64,000 nucleotides of DNA, taken from NCBI RefSeq assembly GCF_003177035.1, contig NZ_CP029488.1:2914001-2978000 (forward strand), read 5' to 3'. Made by a program: the position numbers and the translations under genes. How positions within the stretch are numbered: position 1 is the first letter of the stretch; each line of letters starts with the position of its first letter. This stretch comes from Salinisphaera sp. LB1 (GTDB lineage: Bacteria; Pseudomonadota; Gammaproteobacteria; Nevskiales; Salinisphaeraceae). The notes below the pieces were generated by a model. It saw nothing but the letters and a program-made list of their open reading frames with translations. It was not told where the DNA came from and searched no databases. Positions 54,712 through 63,921 of the stretch are shown piece after piece.

Positions 54712-56211
54712 TCAGGGGTCGATGCCGGCGATCCGGGGCAGCCGGTCGAACCAGGGCGCGGCCCGCTCGATCTGGGCGGCGAGCTGGAACAGCAGCATCT
54801 CGCCGCCGGGCGGGCCGACGAACTGGCTGCCGATCGGCAGGCCGGCGTCGCTGACATGCAGCGGCACGGACATGGCGGGCGTGCCGGTCAGGTTGGCGAG
54901 CTGGGTAAACGGTACATGGCGCAGGTTCTCGTGCGCCATCCGGTCGACGATACCCGAGGCCAGCAACGCCCGGGCGCTGGGCATGTGCAGCAGGGGTCTG
55001 AGGGCGGCGTGTTGCCAGCCCGGCGTGGCCAGTTCGCCGATCGCCACCGGCGGGCTGGCCAGGGTGGGCGTGAGCAGCAGGTCGTAATCGGCATGAAAGG
55101 CGGCCAGCGCCTGGCGGTAGCCCAGCCAGCGACCGTGCAGCCGGCTGTACTCGACCGCTGACAGGCTGCGGCCGAGATGGGCCATCGCGCGTGTGTCGAG
55201 TTCGAATTCACTGGCGCGGGCCCCGGTCAACGCGCGCACCTCGTCCACCACGCGCGCCATCTGCACGAACCACATGGATAGAAAATCCTGGCACAGCCGG
55301 GCGCCGTCAAGCTCGGGGGCGGCCGGCTCGACGTCGTGGCCCAGATCGGTCAGGCATTGGATGGTCCGGGTCAGGGCCGTGTCGACTTCGGGATGCAGCG
55401 GGTGGCCCAGTGGCGAGCTGTCCATCACGCCGATCCGCAATCGCCCGGGGTCGCGCTCGATGGCCTGCCGATAGGGCATCGGCGGGCCTTCGATCCGCAC
55501 GATCGCCCCCGGTTCGTAGCCGGCGATGGCGTCGAGCATGGCCGCGCTGTCGCGCACGGAGCGGCTGATCACATGATCCACGGCGGCGCCGTGCATCATG
55601 TCGGTATGGTCGGGGCCGCCCGGCACGCGGGCCCGGCCAGGCTTGAGGCCGAACAAACCACAGCAGGCGGCCGGTATTCGAATCGAGCCGCCGCCGTCGT
55701 TGGCGCCGGCCATCGGCACCACGCCGGCTGCGACCGCGGCGGCCGACCCACCCGAGGAACCGCCGGGCGTATGGTCGGGATTCCAGGGATTGCGCGTCGG
55801 CCCGTTAGCTTCGGGTTCGGTGATGCCCTTGGCGCCGAACTCCGGGGTGTTGGTCTTGCCGAGGATATTGACCCCCGCGGCGATGAATCGTCGCACGACC
55901 TCGGCATGCACCGGCGGCTTGTAGCCGACGCGCTTGAGTGCCGCGTTGCCATAGGTGGTGGGTATGCCGGCATAGTTCTGGAACAGGTCCTTGATCAGGA
56001 AAGGTACCTGCGCAAACGGGCCGGATACCGTGGCCAGCGCGCGCTGGTCGGCGATCTCGTCCATACGGCGAACCACACAGTTGAGTGTGGGGTCGACGGC
56101 CTCCAGGCGGTGGCGCGCGGCCGAAACGACCTCGGTGGCAGACACCTCGCCGCGCGCGATCAAGTCGGCGAGAGCGGTTGCGTCGTGGCGGACATAGTCG
56201 CGATGATCCAT
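54712..56211 (-). CDS. Amidase signature family hydrolase (NylA-like subgroup)
   Basis: This 499-residue enzyme has the Ser-cisSer-Lys triad of the amidase signature family: Lys in VPFLIKDL (near residue 80), the cis-Ser region GGSSGGSAAAVAAG and the nucleophile Ser in GGGSIRIPA. The region LGKTNTPEF then TEPEANGPTRNPWNP recalls 6-aminohexanoate cyclic dimer hydrolase (NylA) more than Glu-tRNA amidotransferase GatA. ATG 56211 follows AGGGACT. There is no signal peptide, so it acts in the cytoplasm on an unknown amide. The neighbours give no hint of its substrate. Confidence 0.88.
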   Translation of the reverse strand: MDHRDYVRHDATALADLIARGEVSATEVVSAARHRLEAVDPTLNCVVRRMDEIADQRALATVSGPFAQVPFLIKDLFQNYAGIPTTYGNAALKRVGYKPPVHAEVVRRFIAAGVNILGKTNTPEFGAKGITEPEANGPTRNPWNPDHTPGGSSGGSAAAVAAGVVPMAGANDGGGSIRIPAACCGLFGLKPGRARVPGGPDHTDMMHGAAVDHVISRSVRDSAAMLDAIAGYEPGAIVRIEGPPMPYRQAIERDPGRLRIGVMDSSPLGHPLHPEVDTALTRTIQCLTDLGHDVEPAAPELDGARLCQDFLSMWFVQMARVVDEVRALTGARASEFELDTRAMAHLGRSLSAVEYSRLHGRWLGYRQALAAFHADYDLLLTPTLASPPVAIGELATPGWQHAALRPLLHMPSARALLASGIVDRMAHENLRHVPFTQLANLTGTPAMSVPLHVSDAGLPIGSQFVGPPGGEMLLFQLAAQIERAAPWFDRLPRIAGIDP

Positions 56212-56495
56212 GGGCAGTCCCTGCAGGAGTCGAATGGCGCCCGCAAAAGCGCCGCGCCGTGTGCTGCGGCATACGTTACCGCCCCGGCCGATACTTGGCA
56301 CGGGGGCGTCGCGCGCGGCTGTCGCGCGCAGCCGAGGCGGGCGCACAATTCAGCGTTGCAGCTCGCTCATGTAAACTCATTGCGTTAGGCTCGCCACGTC
56401 TGGTCCGGCGGGCATGCGGTCGTTGGCGCGGTCTACCATGACACGCCGGATCCTGAACGCATCGAATGAACCATTGAGCGCACTGGGGCAGATTC

Positions 56496-57791
56496 ATTAA
56501 CGAAGTAAGAAAGGTCGAGCCGGACGAGCACGGCATCACGCGTGGCGACATCAGCGAGGCGGCGTTGTCCGTGCTCGACGGACTGCACGCGGCGGGCTAC
56601 CGCGCCTGCCTTGTGGGCGGCGCGGTACGCGACCTCCTGCTGGGTGTGGCACCCAAGGATTTCGACGTCTCCACGGATGCGGAGCCGGAGGCGGTGGTCG
56701 AGGTGTTCGGCCGCAAGGCGCGACTGATCGGGCGCCGTTTCCAGATCTGTCATGTGCGCTTCGGGCGCGAGATCGTCGAGGTTTCCACCTTCCGTGCCGA
56801 TCCGGCCAATGCCGACACCGAGGATGCGCGCGAACTCGACGACGCCGGGCGGGTGCTGCGCGACAATGTGTTCGGCTCGATCGCCGAGGATGCGCGCCGG
56901 CGCGATTTCGCCGTCAACGGCCTGTATCTGGATATCGCCGACTATTGCATCTACGACTACGTGGATGGCCTGGCCGACATCGAGGCACGCCGCCTGCGGC
57001 TGATCGGCGAGGCGCGTGTGCGCTACCGTGAAGATCCGGTACGCATGATTCGCGCGGTACGCATCGCGGCCAAGCTGGATCTGGCGCTCGACCCGGCGGC
57101 CGAGCCGCCGGCCGACATGATCGAGTTGCTGTCCGACGTGCCGTCGGCGCGCATGTTCGACGAAGTGCTCAAGCTGCTCATGCATCCGTCGGGCCCCAAG
57201 GTCTATCGCATGCTGCGTCACTATGATCTGCTGCGCCCGCTGTTCGCCGACACCATGGCGGTGATCGAATCGCCGGCGGGCGCGGCCAGCGAGGCGTTGA
57301 TCGAAAAAGCGATTGCCAACACGGCGGCGCGCATCGAAGCGGGCAAGCCGGTCACGCCGGCGTTTATCTTCGCCGCGCTGCTCTGGCCGGCCGTGCGTGA
57401 AGCCGCGGCCAATCTCGAGCGAGAGGGCATGCCGCCGGCGCCGGCGCTGGCGAGCGCCCAGTCGCAGGTGGTCTCGCGACAGATCCAGCGCGTGGCGATT
57501 CCCAAGCGGTTTTCCATCCCCATGCGCGAGATCTGGCAGCTGCAGCCGCGCTTTCACAAGATTCGCGGGCGCCATCCCGAGCGCCTGATCCCGCATCCGC
57601 GGTTTCGTGCGGCCTACGATTTTCTGCTGCTACGGGCCGAGGTCGGCGAAGTCGAGCCGGAACTGGCCGAATGGTGGACCGTGATGCAGGACGATCCATC
57701 CACGCCCAAGCCGGCGTCGGGCGCCGGGGCGCGCCGACGCAAGCGTCGCGGCGGTCGCCCGCGCAAGTCCGCGGCGGCCGATTCGTCGTGA
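56496..57791 (+). CDS. pcnB: Poly(A) polymerase I, probable ATT start
   Basis: This protein of about 431 residues adds 3' poly(A) tails that promote RNA decay. LVGGAVRDLLLG (about residues 40-51) and KDFDVST hold the nucleotidyltransferase motif, and EDARRRDFAVNGLY and YREDPVRMIRAVRIAAKL follow. The C-terminus is Arg/Lys-rich. Conserved residues GITRGDISEAAL lie before the first TTG (56565). Between an in-frame TGA (56475-56477) and that TTG there is no ATG, GTG or TTG. ATT at 56496 with GGGG upstream is the best start. E. coli pcnB also starts at AUU. It overlaps folK by 4 bp. Confidence 0.9.
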   Translation: MNEVRKVEPDEHGITRGDISEAALSVLDGLHAAGYRACLVGGAVRDLLLGVAPKDFDVSTDAEPEAVVEVFGRKARLIGRRFQICHVRFGREIVEVSTFRADPANADTEDARELDDAGRVLRDNVFGSIAEDARRRDFAVNGLYLDIADYCIYDYVDGLADIEARRLRLIGEARVRYREDPVRMIRAVRIAAKLDLALDPAAEPPADMIELLSDVPSARMFDEVLKLLMHPSGPKVYRMLRHYDLLRPLFADTMAVIESPAGAASEALIEKAIANTAARIEAGKPVTPAFIFAALLWPAVREAAANLEREGMPPAPALASAQSQVVSRQIQRVAIPKRFSIPMREIWQLQPRFHKIRGRHPERLIPHPRFRAAYDFLLLRAEVGEVEPELAEWWTVMQDDPSTPKPASGAGARRRKRRGGRPRKSAAADSS

Positions 57792-58297
57792 CTCGGCCGG
57801 CCGGCCGGCATGTCGCCTGGATCGGCCTCGGCAGTAATCTGGATGATCCGGCGGGCCAGCTTGAGCGCGCGCTCGACGCGCTGGGCGCGACCCCGGGCGT
57901 GGCGGTGCTTGCGGTGTCGTCGTTCTATCGCACCGCACCGGTGGGCGGCCCGGCCGGTCAACCCATGTTCTGCAATGCCGCCGCCGCGCTGGCCACGGCT
58001 CTGGCGCCGCGCGCCTTGTTGCAGGCGCTGCAGGCGATCGAGGCCGCACACGATCGAGTGCGCGATGTGCGCTGGGGCCCGCGCACGCTCGACCTGGATA
58101 TCCTCGCCTACGACGAGCGCCGGCTCGACGCCGCGGATCTGATCCTGCCGCATCCGCGCGCCCACCAGCGCGCCTTTGTACTGGTGCCGCTGGCCGAGAT
58201 CGCGCCGGCGCTCGTGCTCGGTGCGCATGGCCGCGTCATAGATTGCCTGCGGGACGTGCCCTGCGACGATGTGCAACCGTGGCCAACAACGCGATGA
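57788..58297 (+). CDS. folK: 2-amino-4-hydroxy-6-hydroxymethyldihydropteridine pyrophosphokinase
   Basis: This 169-residue enzyme transfers pyrophosphate from ATP to the pterin alcohol in folate synthesis. AWIGLGSNLDDPAGQLERAL, SSFYRTAPVGG, RTLDLDILAYD and LPHPRAHQRAFVLVPLAEI are the family segments. The GTG start overlaps the pcnB stop (GTGA) and its own stop overlaps the next ATG, so the three are coupled. Gammaproteobacterial folK is usually next to pcnB. Confidence 0.94.
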   Translation: MTRPAGRHVAWIGLGSNLDDPAGQLERALDALGATPGVAVLAVSSFYRTAPVGGPAGQPMFCNAAAALATALAPRALLQALQAIEAAHDRVRDVRWGPRTLDLDILAYDERRLDAADLILPHPRAHQRAFVLVPLAEIAPALVLGAHGRVIDCLRDVPCDDVQPWPTTR

Positions 58298-58923
58298 AAG
58301 CCGGGCGCTATATCGCCATCGAAGGCCCCATCGGTGTCGGCAAGTCGACGCTGGCCGGCCGGCTGGCGGCGGATCTGGACGCCGGACTGCTCGACGAGGC
58401 CCCGGACGACAACCCGTTTCTCGGCGATTTCTATGACAATCCGGCGGCACATGCCTTGCCGGCCCAGTTGTTCTTTTTGCTGCAGCGCGCCCGCCAGGTC
58501 GATTCGCTGCGCCAGTCGGACTTGTTCGGCGGCGGCTGCGTCGCCGACTTCATGTTCGACAAGGATCCGTTGTTCGCCCGGTTGACGTTGTCCGGCCCGG
58601 AACTGGCGTTGTACGAGGATATTTACGCCCGGCTGGCCTGGCAGGCGCCGCGGCCGGACTGTGTGATCTATCTGGATGCGCCGCTCGACACGCTCATGGC
58701 GCGCATCGCCAGGCGGGGGCGGCCGGCGGAAGCGAATCTGGAACGGGATTACCTTGCCCGTGTGGTATCGGCGTATCGCGCGCATTTCGCGACCTACGAC
58801 GCCACGCCCCTGGTTCGCGTGGATGCCGAGGCCATGGATCTGGTCGGCAACGACGCCGATTACCGGGCCGTGCTCGCCGCGCTGGAACGCCCCATGACGG
58901 TGCAATCCCTGCCGCAGGCATAG
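58294..58923 (+). CDS. Deoxynucleoside kinase family protein
   Basis: This 209-residue kinase has the P-loop EGPIGVGKSTLAGRLA (about residues 9-24), the LLDEAPDDNPFLGDFY substrate segment, and CVADFMFDKDPLFA, which resembles the DxD/F region of deoxyadenosine/deoxycytidine kinases. It would phosphorylate deoxynucleosides in salvage; the preferred base is unknown. ATG 58294 overlaps the folK stop. The order folK-kinase-panB-panC occurs in several gammaproteobacterial lineages. Confidence 0.87.
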   Translation: MKAGRYIAIEGPIGVGKSTLAGRLAADLDAGLLDEAPDDNPFLGDFYDNPAAHALPAQLFFLLQRARQVDSLRQSDLFGGGCVADFMFDKDPLFARLTLSGPELALYEDIYARLAWQAPRPDCVIYLDAPLDTLMARIARRGRPAEANLERDYLARVVSAYRAHFATYDATPLVRVDAEAMDLVGNDADYRAVLAALERPMTVQSLPQA

Positions 58924-58946
58924 GTGCCGATGCTATAGTCCGCGCC

Positions 58947-59783
58947 ATGAATACCAGTCCTTATCCGCATCTGCAGCAGCAGATCCGCAAACCGTTGACG
59001 CTCGGCGATCTGGCAACGATGAAGGCCGAGGGCGAGAAAATCGCCTGCCTGACGGCCTATGACGCCAGTTTCGCCGCACTCGAGGATCGCTCGGGCGTCG
59101 ACGTGGTGTTGGTCGGCGACAGCCTCGGCATGGTGATCCAGGGCGCGACGACTACGGTCGGCGTGTCGATGGACGACATGGTCTATCACAGCCGCATCAC
59201 CGCGGCCGGCCTGGAACGGGCCTTCCTGATGACCGATCTGCCGTTTCTGTCCTATGCCACCAAGCACGCCGCGCTGGCCGGCGCCCACCGGCTGATGGCC
59301 GAGGGCGACGCCAAGATGGTCAAGATCGAGGGCGGCGCCGAGATCGCCGACACCATCGAGCATCTGGCCACCTACGGCGTGCCGGTGTGTGCGCATCTCG
59401 GCCTGCGCCCGCAGTTGGTGCACAAGCTGGGCGGGTTCAAGGTCCAGGGGCGCGACGAGGCTGCGGCCGCGGCCATGTGCCGCGATGCCAAACGCCTGGA
59501 ACAGGCCGGTGCCGATCTGTTGCTGCTGGAGTGCGTGCCGTCGTCGCTGGCCGCGCGGATCACGGCCGAGGCGGGGGTGCCGGTCATCGGTATCGGCGCC
59601 GGGCCGGATACCGACGGCCAGATCCTGGTGATCTACGACATCCTCGGGCTGTCGCCGGGCAAGAAGCCGCGTTTCGTGAAGAACTTCATGCAGGATGCGG
59701 ATGGCCTGGATACCGCCACCGCCGACTATGTCGCCGCGGTCAAGGACTGCCGCTACCCGGCGCCGGAACACGGTTTCAAATAG
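58947..59783 (+). CDS. panB: 3-methyl-2-oxobutanoate hydroxymethyltransferase
   Basis: This 278-residue TIM-barrel enzyme makes ketopantoate from 2-oxoisovalerate and methylenetetrahydrofolate, the first step of pantothenate synthesis. Metal ligands lie in VGDSLGMV and TDLPFLSY; KIEGGAE, HLGLRPQ and GIGAGPDTDGQILV complete the pattern. The substrate comes from the ilv genes in the same window. It is followed 9 bp later by panC, and both are probably in one transcript with folK. Confidence 0.95.
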   Translation: MNTSPYPHLQQQIRKPLTLGDLATMKAEGEKIACLTAYDASFAALEDRSGVDVVLVGDSLGMVIQGATTTVGVSMDDMVYHSRITAAGLERAFLMTDLPFLSYATKHAALAGAHRLMAEGDAKMVKIEGGAEIADTIEHLATYGVPVCAHLGLRPQLVHKLGGFKVQGRDEAAAAAMCRDAKRLEQAGADLLLLECVPSSLAARITAEAGVPVIGIGAGPDTDGQILVIYDILGLSPGKKPRFVKNFMQDADGLDTATADYVAAVKDCRYPAPEHGFK

Positions 59784-59792
59784 GTTCCCGGG

Positions 59793-60635
59793 ATGGGATC
59801 GTCCATGCAAGTCCTCAATACCATCGATGCGGTGCGCCAGTGGCGTGCCGGCTCCGAGACGGTCGGCCTGGTACCGACCATGGGCAACCTCCACGCCGGC
59901 CATCTGGCCCTGGTGGCCGCGGCGCGCGCGCGCTGCGACCGGGTGATCGCGAGCATCTTCGTCAATCCGCTGCAATTCGGGCCGAACGAGGATCTGGCGA
60001 GCTATCCGCGCACCTTCGATGCCGATCGCGCGGCGCTCGTCCATGCCGGCGCCGACGCCGTGTTCGTGCCCGGCGTCGACGAAATGTATCCGGACGGCGA
60101 CAGTGCCACGACGGTGGAGGTCTCGGGCATCACCGAGATCCTGTGCGGGCGCAGCCGGCCTGGGCACTTCCGCGGCGTGGCCACGGTGGTGAACAAGCTG
60201 TTCAATATCGTGCATCCCGATGCGGCCTTCTTCGGCGAAAAGGACTACCAGCAGCTTGCCGTGATCAAGCGCATGGTCGCCGATCTGTGCATGGACGTGG
60301 CGGTCGAGGGCGTGCCGACCGTGCGTGACGATGACGGGCTGGCGTACTCCTCGCGCAACCATTATCTGGACAACACCCAGCGTCGCCAGGCCCTGACCCT
60401 GTCGGCGGCGATCACGGACGTCGCCGAGCGACTGGCCGCCGGGCAGCGCGATTTCCGCGCGCTGGAAGCCCGTGGCTGGGCCCAGCTCGTCGATGGCGGC
60501 TTCGAGCCCGATTACTTCGAGATCCGTGCCGCCGATCTCGGTCCGCCCGAGCCCGATACGACGGATTTTCGCGTACTCGCCGCCGGGCATCTCGGGCGGA
60601 CACGCCTGATCGACAACATGGGCGTATCGGTCTGA
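59793..60635 (+). CDS. panC: Pantothenate synthetase
   Basis: This 280-residue ligase joins pantoate and beta-alanine with ATP. The HIGH-like motif is PTMGNLHAGHLALV; SIFVNPLQFGPNEDLASYPR, CGRSRPGHFRGVATVV, FFGEKDYQQL and YSSRNHYL follow in order. The start may be ATG 59793 (used) or ATG 59805 four codons on. panD is not present nearby. panB-panC is the standard pair. Confidence 0.95.
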   Translation: MGSSMQVLNTIDAVRQWRAGSETVGLVPTMGNLHAGHLALVAAARARCDRVIASIFVNPLQFGPNEDLASYPRTFDADRAALVHAGADAVFVPGVDEMYPDGDSATTVEVSGITEILCGRSRPGHFRGVATVVNKLFNIVHPDAAFFGEKDYQQLAVIKRMVADLCMDVAVEGVPTVRDDDGLAYSSRNHYLDNTQRRQALTLSAAITDVAERLAAGQRDFRALEARGWAQLVDGGFEPDYFEIRAADLGPPEPDTTDFRVLAAGHLGRTRLIDNMGVSV

Positions 60636-60758
60636 TCCGGCAGCCGGCCCGCCCTGGCTGAGGCGGACGTTTTTAGCTAGTCTCGATGATTGGCACGCAT
60701 GTCGTTGCCCCTTTTCGTATCGTCTGACGCGCGCCGAACGGCGCAAAGGCTGGAATCG

Positions 60759-62375
60759 ATGTCCGACCCCCTCGACCAACCCGGTTGGAAGAACCTCGTC
60801 GCCCTGGCGGCGAAGAATGCGAGCCAGCAGATGCTGGATCTGTTCGCGGCCGACGCGGCGCGCGCTTCGCGCTATAGCGTGGCCGCGGCCGGTGTGACGC
60901 TGGATTACTCCAAACAGCGCATGGACGACGACGTGCGCGCGGCCCTGCTCGAACTCGCCGAGGCGCAGGGCGTGCCGCAGGCGCGCGAGGACATGTTCGC
61001 CGGGCGGGCCATCAACACCAGCGAGAACAGGGCCGCCTGGCACGTCGCGTTGCGCGCGCCCGACGATGCGCCGATGGATGACGCGGTTCACGATGTCCGT
61101 CGCGCCATGGCCGGGTTCGCGGATGAGGTCCGCAGCGGCCGCTGGACCGGCTTCTCCGGCCAGCCGATCACCGATGTGCTCAACATCGGCATCGGCGGCT
61201 CCGATCTGGGCCCGCGCCTGATCTGTGAAGCGCTGTATGAAGGCGATGGGCCACGGCCGCATTTCGTGGCCAACGTCGACCCGGCCGATCTCGACGACAC
61301 GCTGGCCGGCCTCAACCCGGCCACCACGCTGGTGATCGTGACATCCAAATCCTTCGGCACCGCCGAAACACTGGCCAATGCGCGTGTGGCGCGTCAGTGG
61401 CTGGTCGATGCCGGCGCGGGCGAGGGCGATATCGCCAAGCATTTCGTGGCCGTGTCCACCAACGCCGAGGCCGTGTCCGAGTTCGGCATCGAGCGCATGT
61501 TCGGTTTCTGGGACTGGGTCGGCGGTCGCTACTCGCTATGGTCCGCGGTCGGCCTGTCGATCCTGCTTGCGGCCGGCCCTGAGCAGTTCGAAGCACTGCT
61601 GGCCGGCGCCCATGCCATGGACGAGCACTTCCGTACTGCACCGCTGGCGGACAATCTGCCCGCGATGCTGGCGCTGGCCGGTATCTGGAACAACAATTTC
61701 CTGGGCTTGAAGAGCCACTGCGTGGTGCCCTATGCCCAGCGTCTGGCCTCGCTGCCGGCGTTTCTCCAGCAGCTGGAGATGGAATCCAACGGCAAGTCGG
61801 TGACGCGCGAAGGCAAGCCGGCCACGGTTTCCACCGTGCCGACCATCTGGGGCAGCGTGGGCACCAATGCGCAACACGCTTATTTCCAGATGCTGCATCA
61901 AGGCGATCCGGCGGTGGACCTGGACTTCGTGCTGCCGCTGTCGTCGCCTGAGGCGGCTGGCGATGCGCGGGAGCGCGAACGGGTGGCCAACTGTATCGCC
62001 CAGGCCGAAGCCCTGATGTGCGGTCGCGACAGCGATGCACTGCGGGCCGAGCTCGAAGCCCAGGGGCTGACGGGCGACGCGCTCGAACACCGGCTGGCGG
62101 CGCGCCGGTTCGACGGCAACCGGCCCAGCAACATGCTGGTGCTCGATGCGCTCGACGCGCATCACCTCGGGGCCCTGATCGCCGCCTACGAACACAAGGT
62201 GTTCGTGCAGGGCATCATCTGGAACGTCAACAGCTTCGATCAGTGGGGCGTGGAGCTCGGCAAGACCATGGCCGGGCAGATCGTCGACGAACTGGGGGAA
62301 CAGCCGCGCGCCGCCGCGCACGATGGCTCGACCGCAGCACTCGTGGCCCGCGTGCGCCGCGCCTGGAACCGCTGA
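60759..62375 (+). CDS. pgi: Glucose-6-phosphate isomerase
   Basis: This 538-residue enzyme interconverts glucose 6-phosphate and fructose 6-phosphate. Signatures are present: NIGIGGSDLGPRL, SKSFGTAETLANA, GGRYSLWSAVGLSI and the second site block FDQWGVELGKTMA. ATG 60759 is chosen because it gives MSDPLDQPGWKNLVALA with the expected length; an in-frame ATG at 60699 and TTG at 60690 would add 20-23 residues. It stands between panC and nnr. Its product feeds the trehalose genes at the left end. Confidence 0.94.
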   Translation: MSDPLDQPGWKNLVALAAKNASQQMLDLFAADAARASRYSVAAAGVTLDYSKQRMDDDVRAALLELAEAQGVPQAREDMFAGRAINTSENRAAWHVALRAPDDAPMDDAVHDVRRAMAGFADEVRSGRWTGFSGQPITDVLNIGIGGSDLGPRLICEALYEGDGPRPHFVANVDPADLDDTLAGLNPATTLVIVTSKSFGTAETLANARVARQWLVDAGAGEGDIAKHFVAVSTNAEAVSEFGIERMFGFWDWVGGRYSLWSAVGLSILLAAGPEQFEALLAGAHAMDEHFRTAPLADNLPAMLALAGIWNNNFLGLKSHCVVPYAQRLASLPAFLQQLEMESNGKSVTREGKPATVSTVPTIWGSVGTNAQHAYFQMLHQGDPAVDLDFVLPLSSPEAAGDARERERVANCIAQAEALMCGRDSDALRAELEAQGLTGDALEHRLAARRFDGNRPSNMLVLDALDAHHLGALIAAYEHKVFVQGIIWNVNSFDQWGVELGKTMAGQIVDELGEQPRAAAHDGSTAALVARVRRAWNR

Positions 62376-62394
62376 TCCCCGACCCGGATTCCGT

Positions 62395-63921
62395 ATGACC
62401 GAAACCAGCGATTATCTGCCGAACCTGGTCTATGACGCCGACCAGCTCAGAGCCCTGGATACGCGCTTCATCAACGAATTCGGGGTGGACGGGTTTGCCC
62501 TGATGGAGCGCGCCGCGCGCGCGGCCTACAACGAACTGGCCCAGAACTGGCCCATGCCGGGGCGGCTGGTCGTGTTCTGTGGGCCGGGCAACAACGGCGG
62601 TGACGGCGCGTTGGTTGCGTGCCAGGCGATGGCGGCCGGGTGGCGGGTGACGCTGGTCGCACCGCTGGATCTGGCGAAGGCCCGTGGCGATGCGGCCCGC
62701 GCGTTCGAGACCTATCGCGAGGCCGGCGGCGAGATCCGCGATTTCGTCGATGAGCCGATTCAGGCCGACCTGATGGTCGATGCCCTGTTCGGCACCGGCT
62801 TGAACCGCGAGGTCACCGGGCCCATGGCCCAGGCCATTGATCGCATCAACGAAGCGTCGGGCCGGGGCGTCGGGGTGCTGGCCATCGATATCGCCTCGGG
62901 CGTGGATGCCGGCACCGGGCGCACCTGGGGGCGGGCGGTGGTGGCCGACACCACGGTCACATTCATCGGCCTCAAGCTGGGCCTGCTGACCGGTGACGGC
63001 GCGGCGCACTGCGGTGAGCTGGCCTTCGACGATCTTGGCGCGCCGGATGCGCTCTACGAGGGCCAGCCGCATGTGGCCCGGCGCATCACGCATCGCGATC
63101 TGCGGCATGTGTTGCCGGCGCGGCCGCGCGGCGCGCACAAGGGCGACAATGGCCATGTGCTGTGCGTCGGCGGCGGGCGTGGCATGGGCGGGGCGATCCG
63201 CATGTCGGCCGAGTCGGCGCTGCGGGCCGGGGCCGGGCTGGTCAGCGTGGCCTGTCATCACGATCACGCGGGCGCGATGAGCCAGGCGCGCCCGGAGTTG
63301 ATGTGCCAGGGCCTGCCCGACGATCCGGGTACGGCCGACGCAGTTTCGCGTCTGGATGCGCTGATCGCGGCGGCGTCGCTGATCGCGATCGGGCCGGGCC
63401 TGGGGCGCGGTGACTGGGGCGATGCGCTGTGGCGGCGCGCGCTCGACTCGGATCGGCCGCTGGTGGTCGATGCCGATGCGCTCAATCGCCTGGCAGCCGC
63501 CCCTGTCGAACGCGAACACTGGATTCTTACGCCGCACCCGGGCGAAGCGGCCCGCCTGCTGGGCTGGTCGACGGCCGATGTGGTCGCCGACCGGGTCCAG
63601 GCGGCGCGGCGTCTGGCCGAGCGTTACCGCGCGGTGGTGGCGCTCAAGGGCGCGGGTACGCTCATCGCCACCCCCGATGAGCTCTGGCTGTGTACCCAGG
63701 GTAATCCCGGCATGGCCGTAGGCGGCATGGGCGATTTGCTCACCGGCGTGATCGCCGGTTTCGCGGCCCAGGGCATGACGCTGGCCGAGGCCGCTGTGTT
63801 CGGTGTTTATGTCCACGCGCTGGCGGGCGACGAGGCCGCCGTTGGCGACGGCGAGCGCGGTCTGTTGCCGACCGATCTATTGCCCTGCATACGACGCCAG
63901 GCCAATCCGCAGCGCCCGTGA
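62395..63921 (+). CDS. nnr: Bifunctional NAD(P)H-hydrate epimerase and ADP-dependent dehydratase
   Basis: This 508-residue protein repairs damaged NAD(P)H. The N-terminal epimerase (residues 1-220) has FCGPGNNGGDGALVACQAM and DALFGTGLNREV. The C-terminal dehydratase (about 240-508) has KGDNGHVLCVGGGRGMGGA, HPGEAARLLG and NPGMAVGGMGDLLTG. The last motif has GGMGD where GGTGD is usual. Its stop overlaps the tsaE GTG start (GTGA), and nnr-tsaE is the normal order. Confidence 0.94.
   Translation: MTETSDYLPNLVYDADQLRALDTRFINEFGVDGFALMERAARAAYNELAQNWPMPGRLVVFCGPGNNGGDGALVACQAMAAGWRVTLVAPLDLAKARGDAARAFETYREAGGEIRDFVDEPIQADLMVDALFGTGLNREVTGPMAQAIDRINEASGRGVGVLAIDIASGVDAGTGRTWGRAVVADTTVTFIGLKLGLLTGDGAAHCGELAFDDLGAPDALYEGQPHVARRITHRDLRHVLPARPRGAHKGDNGHVLCVGGGRGMGGAIRMSAESALRAGAGLVSVACHHDHAGAMSQARPELMCQGLPDDPGTADAVSRLDALIAAASLIAIGPGLGRGDWGDALWRRALDSDRPLVVDADALNRLAAAPVEREHWILTPHPGEAARLLGWSTADVVADRVQAARRLAERYRAVVALKGAGTLIATPDELWLCTQGNPGMAVGGMGDLLTGVIAGFAAQGMTLAEAAVFGVYVHALAGDEAAVGDGERGLLPTDLLPCIRRQANPQRP

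Noticed and set aside
58860-61442. An 860-codon open frame on the minus strand opposite the kinase, panB, panC and pgi genes
   Set aside because: It is antisense to four well-supported genes, has no recognisable domain, and is rich in Arg, His, Gly and Ala as expected of mirror frames in GC-rich coding DNA.
62227-63816. A 529-codon minus-strand frame opposite nnr
   Set aside because: It is fully antisense to nnr, which has complete motifs. No family features or ribosome site are present.
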